Source: Armadillidium nasatum | Taxonomy: Eukaryota > Arthropoda > Malacostraca > Isopoda > Armadillidiidae | DNA: 25,123 bases | Assembly (NCBI GenBank): GCA_009176605.1 | Contig: SEYY01018293.1 | Coordinates: 1 to 25,123, forward strand | Reading direction: 5' to 3' | Shown here: one piece after another, positions 20,885 to 25,123 of the stretch | How positions within the stretch are numbered: the stretch's first letter is position 1 | Layout: each line of letters opens with the position of its first letter | Made by a program: the position numbers and the translations under genes | The notes under the pieces: model-generated | What the model was told of the DNA's origin: nothing | Seen by the model: only the letters and a program-made list of their open reading frames with translations | The model's database searches: none

Positions 20885-21023
20885 GTAGATGACGAATTAA
20901 AAAGGATGAAGAACCCTCGTCTGATGACAGCTCGACAGAGAGCTTTGATGGAGAAGAGATCAGATGGTGTTGATGAGACCTTTGCGGGGATTCTTGCAGA
21001 ACCGTTATTGGCTCTTCCATCAG
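20885..21023 (+). CDS. INO80B: INO80B exon, core conserved segment
   Basis: Acceptor CCTTAG before 20885, donor TCAG|GTAGGA after 21023, 139 bases. It encodes VDDELKRMKNPRLMTARQRA, then LMEKRSDGVDETF, and ends LAEPLLALPSG. The segment with PRLMTARQRALMEK is typical of INO80B/Ies2 proteins and follows ESGKLEE of the previous exon in frame. The exon ends in phase 1, matching the phase of the exon at 24708, where the split glycine codon G|GT is completed. No stop or indel. It lies just outside the visible palindrome, so only one copy is seen here. Confidence 0.85.
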
Positions 21024-21659
21024 GTAGGAAAAAAAATGGAAAACCTTCAGGAATTTATGGTTTAATTTTTACATGTAATTTTTGTAGTGTTAGAGAATTC
21101 ATTTTGTAAAATTTATGATTAACATTTATTGTAGTACTTTATTCACATATTTACTTTTAAAGTCGTTTTTATTTTTATGCGACACATGAATATGAAACAA
21201 ATTGTTTAACCAATTTTGTTGCAAAGGAAGTGTTTGAAAAGACCAGCACTCGAGTAGTAGTTGAATAATTGAAGTAAAGTCTGTGGGAGTCGAGATGTTG
21301 TGAGTTGGTTAAATGTGAAATATGATCTGGTAAATAAGCTTAGTGGAAGAGGATAACTCTAGAAGACCTGTAATGGTTTGCTTAGCGGAAACTGTAGCTT
21401 TATAAAGAGTTGCTTCAATGCGACCAATACAAGTCAACTGGAGTGCTTAATTTTATGTAGTTCATGTAATAAAATCTAACCTACCTGTTGTTAATGTGGA
21501 CATAGTGGAGACTGTCCTTTTCTTTTAGAACAAAATCTAAATAATTAATAATTAAGTATGGCAAGTAAGTCATCTGTATATATTATTCATGTATTAGAGT
21601 TTAATACCTACAACAGAATCTTAAATTTTAGGTAATTGTTAGTTAGTCCTTTCTAGAAA

Positions 21660-21775
21660 ACCCTTTTTCATACCTTCCTTCCTTTACTGATGCGTTTATA
21701 TTTGATTAATAAAAGAATATATTCAAATCTCGCCTTCCATCAAATGGTGTTAATGTCTTTGCAGTTATAAAAAAT
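21660..21775. repeat. Repeat copy A, related to 22455-22545
   Basis: Shares CTTTACTGATGC, TATTTGATTAATAAAA, ATGGTGTTA and GTCTTTGCA, in order, with copy B. It carries about 30 additional bases between the second and third blocks. Identity outside these blocks is moderate, so the copies are old. The family is not recognised. Confidence 0.6.
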
Positions 21776-22418
21776 TATTATGGCTTAATCATATTTCATG
21801 AACCATATAACACTCTTTTATCTATAAAACGTACTTGTGTCCGTGTGCACACTCCCACTTCTCACTTTATATTTCTTTTTTGAATATACTATAATACTTT
21901 TTACTCTACTTCATCATGTATACGCTTCTTTGAAAGAACATACAGAATGGTAATTAAATAGAAAATAAAATATGTAGAAGTTAGGGTCCCTTTGCATATT
22001 TACATTTAAATTCCTGTATTTATACATAAACATATTCATAACATTTTTATATATGAATAATTGAGGTTTACATAAATATTTTTAAAACTTGTAATTCAAT
22101 TTTGGCGGTAAATTTTCCGGTCTTTTCGTAATTTCAACCAAGATATTTATTGATGCTCTTATTTTTATTTTTATTCAGCCAATACATTGGAAATGTTTAC
22201 ATCTTCAAAAGCCTTGAATTCACTCTTATAATTAACATATACTTTTTTATGAAACTTCTCTTGACGTTTGTTTATTATCCTCATTTCTTCCATGGACGAT
22301 CTCATCATTATAACTGCTAGCCACAACTCTCCATTTACCGACTTGTTGCATCCTATATCTGATATACCATTTAACTCCTTCAAATCCATATGTTATTTAA
22401 TTCAGCCCATGTCACTTC

Positions 22419-22462
22419 TCCCCTATTGTCCTTCATATCTTCCCCTATTGTCCTTCATATCT
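22419..22462. repeat. Exact 22-bp tandem duplication
   Basis: The 22 bases at 22419-22440 (starting TCCCCTATTG, ending TTCATATCT) recur exactly at 22441-22462. A recent duplication or slippage event immediately before repeat copy B. Confidence 0.9.
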
Positions 22463-22545
22463 TTCTTCCTTCTTTACTGATGCTTATATATTTGATTAAT
22501 AAAACCATAATGGTGTTAGTGTCTTTGCATGTATAAAAATTCTTT
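22455..22545. repeat. Repeat copy B, related to 21660-21775
   Basis: Same ordered blocks as copy A, in the same orientation, about 790 bases downstream, lacking the 30-base internal segment. It may be a fragment of a dispersed repeat, or the ends of an unrecognised element spanning 21660-22545. Confidence 0.6.
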
Positions 22546-23088
22546 TAGGACATTGTTTAGGTAAGGTGATTTTAAAAAAAAATATTAAAAAAAACTCCAT
22601 TTTTTATTTCATTACAGTTTTTGAAACGAATATTTTGAAGTATGTCCTTCTACTCCACATTTGGGTCATTCGAGCTTTTTTTTCTGATCCTTTTTGCAAT
22701 ATATTGAATTTTCTTCTCTGCTCCATCACTTCTTCTTCCTTTTTTACCGATGAAATAATCTTTTTTTCATCATGAAAATTTTTGCCAGTACGTTTTTCAC
22801 TCTCTTGTAATGAATATTCTTCAAAAGCACAGGCCAATTGAATTGTATTTAAATTCATGGATCTCAAAGAGACAAGAAAGAATTTATTCATTCAACCATT
22901 TAATAATAATATAAAATTTAAATAATTAAATTATAACCTGGATTATATTTCTTGTAAGGAATCGAAAGTCGGGTAAGTTTTTGAAAGCTCCCCCACCCCC
23001 CCACCTACCCCAAGGTTTTCTCCAAATCTTCACCTAAAGAATAACTTTGAGTACCATTTGAATGTTTTAACTTAAATGAAACGTAAGG

Positions 23089-23236
<148 letters not shown>

Positions 23237-23240
23237 TTTA

Positions 23241-23535
23241 CCTTCTCACCCCCTGTTGAGGCGGCCACACTTCGCTAATGAAGCCTCCCGCCGCAGTCGG
23301 TCTCGTCCAGAGATCTTTCAAAGAAGTGATGCCCCAGAAGATTTTGGGGCGACAGTTGGAGGGACAGTGTAAAAGAAAGTGATTTACGGTCTCCGGGGCC
23401 CTTTTGCATCTGGTACAAGTGGAAGATGTTGCCTGGTTTAAATTGAAATTGTGTTTGTAATGTTGTAAGTTTGGGTGGTGCTCGCATCTCAATCTTGCTA
23501 GTGAGATTTGTAAGTGTCTTGGGAGGTTGTTGGAG
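23241..23535 (-). pseudogene. C-terminal zinc-knuckle-like part of the second LINE ORF2
   Basis: Reads LPRHLQISLARLRCEHHPNL, HYKHNFNL, then CTRCKRAPETVNHFLLHCPS, a C-x2-C-x9-H-x4-C pattern as found at the end of many LINE ORF2 proteins, where it helps bind nucleic acid. It is in the same frame as the RT fragment but separated from it by in-frame stops. Ends GVRR-stop at the poly(A). Confidence 0.75.
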
Positions 23536-23663
23536 TCGGTGTTTATTTCGGGAGGGGTTCGTTAAGGATGCTGTTTGGAGGTCTGTTGATCATATATGAA
23601 TGTGTTAGTTGAGTGTGTATATGTTTGGTTGTTGTGGTATTGGGGGAGGAGGGGGAATGTGAT

Positions 23664-24476
23664 TTAGATCCGTTTGTAAAAGGCTCCGGTGGACGATGGA
23701 GGTTGTTTTAGTCTTTGATTGGTAGGTTGGAGGAGAGTTTTGTGACATGGGTGTGTGGGTAGACGGGTTTTTGCATAGAATTGGGTGCCTATCATTTCGA
23801 GGTGGTTCCTTATAGGTAGTATCTTGGTTTCGTTATGAAGGTGTTGTTGAGGGGTTGTGGGTGTGCAGCCGGTAATGGTGCGAAGGGCTTTATTTTGTGT
23901 TATTTGGAGTGTCGTTAAGTTTTGGTCGGAGAGCAGAGGGTGCCAGATGGGGGAGGCATAGTTGATGGTGGGGCGTATAAATTGTTTGTAGATTGCAATT
24001 GAGGTTTGTATGTTGTTGTGTATGTCAGTGTTGGCCACTGTTTTGAGGATGTTGAGTTTTCTGGTTGTGGTGGTATTTTGAATGTGTTTGGAGAAACTGA
24101 GGTGATTGTCAAATGTTAGGCCGAGAATATTTGGGGATTTGTTGAAGGGTATGGGGGTGTTGTTTAGTAGGACTTGTGGGTAGGTGTTGGATATGTGTTT
24201 GTCTGTTGTTATAAGGGTTATGGAGGATTTGTTTGGTGATGCCGTCATCCTGTTTTCTACTAGCCAAGTTTGGAGTTGTGTTAGGTAGTCTTGTGTGAGT
24301 GTTGTTGCGGTGGTGAGGTCTTTGTGAGTGGTGGCAATAGTTATGTCATCGGCGTATGAAGTGATGCGGGTGGAAGTTGTTTGGGGTTGTGGGAGGTCTG
24401 CTGTGTATAGGTTGAATATAGTGGGGGAGAGTATGGCTCCTTGGGGAACTCCGTTCTTTATGTTGATGGTACGTGA
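23664..24476 (-). pseudogene. Reverse transcriptase fragment of the second LINE
   Basis: The longest open part, 271 codons between a TAA at 24477-24479 and a stop after YKRI. It contains GVPQGAILSPTIFNLYTADL, the catalytic YADD, and thumb-like sequence (ENRMTASPNKSS, NNTPIPFNKSPNILGLTFD, YASPIWHPLL, NKALRTITGC, LHNETKILPIRNHLEM). These are typical of arthropod LINE RTs of the Jockey/I group. The first catalytic Asp motif (motif A) is missing through 5' truncation, so it cannot encode a working enzyme. The base composition is less AT-rich and Thr/Pro/Asn-rich, unlike the surrounding intron. Confidence 0.85.
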
Positions 24477-24597
24477 TTAATGGCCGTTTTGTTGTATTTG
24501 GGCGGTTCTGCCTGATAGGAAGTTGGATAGCCATTTCTTAGTATTTGTTGTGATGTTGGATTGGAGGATTTTATGGATAAGATTATGTTTCGGGACA

Positions 24598-24705
<108 letters not shown>

Positions 24706-24707
24706 AG

Positions 24708-24838
24708 GTTTCAAGGAAAAGGTTGTAACTGAGGAAATGCTTGCGAAGAAGGCAATGAAGAGTAAGCGTAGAAGAGAACAAGCCATTGAGAAGAGAGAAG
24801 AGGACAAAGCTAGTTTATATTACTATTATTATTATTAG
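24708..24838 (+). CDS. INO80B: INO80B exon, PAPA-1 basic segment, uncertain 3' end
   Basis: Acceptor TTTGTAG (24706-24707 AG). The first two bases complete the glycine split at 21023, then the exon reads [34 protein letters not shown]. This is the Lys/Arg/Glu-rich helical PAPA-1 region of INO80B, and the preserved phase across an intron of 3.7 kb supports the join. After DKAS the frame runs into a (TAT)n repeat, giving LYYYYY and a TAG at 24836-24838. The family normally continues with more basic helix, so either the exon ends near 24808-24812 without a clear GT donor, or the microsatellite has replaced the donor and truncated the protein. Confidence 0.75.
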
Positions 24839-24858
24839 TAGTAGTAGTAGTAGTAGTA
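24815..24858. repeat. (TAT)n followed by (TAG)n microsatellite
   Basis: TAT/ATT units at about 24817-24836 change to TAG units at 24836-24858. It begins within a few bases of the last recognisable INO80B codon, where a 5' splice site would be expected. Confidence 0.85.
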
Positions 24859-25123
24859 ATAGCAGAAGTCTTTCGGTCCATCATATTTTTATTGATTGTA
24901 GAGCTGTCTCAGACCTCTGATGCAAGTTCTTTTTTCATTTATATTCCCTGCCTTATCCAGATCTCCTTCGTTACCTCTTGTTGGAATCACCTCAGTTTAA
25001 TACTGTTTGCATCTTTGCTTTCCTCAGTTTGCTGAATCTGTTCTTTAAGATTTAACCCTTTCATGCCGACCTTTCCTTCCGTTTTATCTAGGAGTCGCTC
25101 CTGACGTCGATTCTCGACTCAGT
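24859..25123. other. Window end, no gene recognised
   Basis: Mixed-composition sequence, somewhat less AT-rich than the introns. No acceptor followed by an INO80B-like frame was seen. It is probably intron or a dispersed repeat. Confidence 0.4.

Larger units (their letters stand above)
22171..22891 (-). other. Two unrecognised charged open frames (possible transposon remnant)
   Basis: Frames at 22604-22891 (95 codons) and 22171-22389 (72 codons) on minus are rich in Lys, Glu and Met, with MEEMRIINKRQEKFHKK in the second. The composition is less like translated AT noise than the other small frames here and would suit a coiled-coil remnant. There is no recognisable domain, promoter or splice context. 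They lie in an INO80B intron on the opposite strand. Chance remains the simplest reading. Confidence 0.15.

Noticed and set aside
20906..21109. 67-codon open frame as a stand-alone small gene
   Set aside because: It is the INO80B exon read from an internal Met and through the GTAGGA donor into the intron; phase and neighbours show that it is an exon.
22419..22462. CRISPR-like repeat
   Set aside because: Only two adjacent copies without spacers, in a eukaryotic intron; it is a plain tandem duplication.

Overview
This is an AT-rich eukaryotic nuclear window. It has short exons with GT/AG introns, long simple repeats and non-LTR retrotransposons (LINEs). The gene families and LINE types suggest an invertebrate, most likely an arthropod, perhaps a crustacean; the species cannot be fixed from sequence alone.

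The dominant structure is a huge inverted repeat. Positions 1-9805 are the reverse complement of 9834-20766, around a 28-base loop at 9806-9833, and the repeat runs off the left edge of the window. The right arm reads well: its exons are open and in phase. The left arm is a damaged mirror image, about 1.1 kb shorter. The loss is mostly one- and two-base deletions, and in at least two places poly-T replaces complex sequence. This pattern looks more like an error-rich fold-back read or mis-join than an old biological palindrome, but that is an inference.

Right arm and unique flank (9834-25123), taken as the true locus: (1) three minus-strand exons at 13118-13002, 10479-10438 and 10234-9988 that splice in phase. 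They encode part of a Ser/Gln/His-rich protein with a SIK/AMPK-type site like that of CRTC, the CREB-regulated transcription coactivator. The gene is cut off at the palindrome centre. (2) A near-full-length CR1-clade LINE, about 14.7-19.02 kb, plus strand. ORF1 carries a GDSL/SGNH esterase, ORF2 an endonuclease plus reverse transcriptase, and the 3' end has three 8-bp units. Nearly all its frame breaks are single-base indels. (3) Plus-strand exons of INO80B (PAPA-1/Ies2 family, INO80 chromatin remodeller subunit) at 19298-19456, 20885-21023 and 24708 to about 24812. The first has an apparent frameshift. (4) In the last INO80B intron, a 5'-truncated, stop-containing second LINE (23240-24598, minus strand), bounded on both sides by long (TA)n tracts. 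One (TA)n tract abuts the 3' splice site of the next INO80B exon.

Left arm (1-9805): mirror copies of the first INO80B exon (minus), the CR1 LINE (minus, about 1590-5350) and the three CRTC-like exons (plus), in various states of damage. The CRTC-like gene and INO80B lie head-to-head with the CR1 element between them. No rRNA, tRNA, CRISPR or prokaryotic feature was seen, and no viral genome. No new functional system is evident. The most notable items are the palindrome, the esterase-bearing CR1 and the LINE set between (TA)n tracts.
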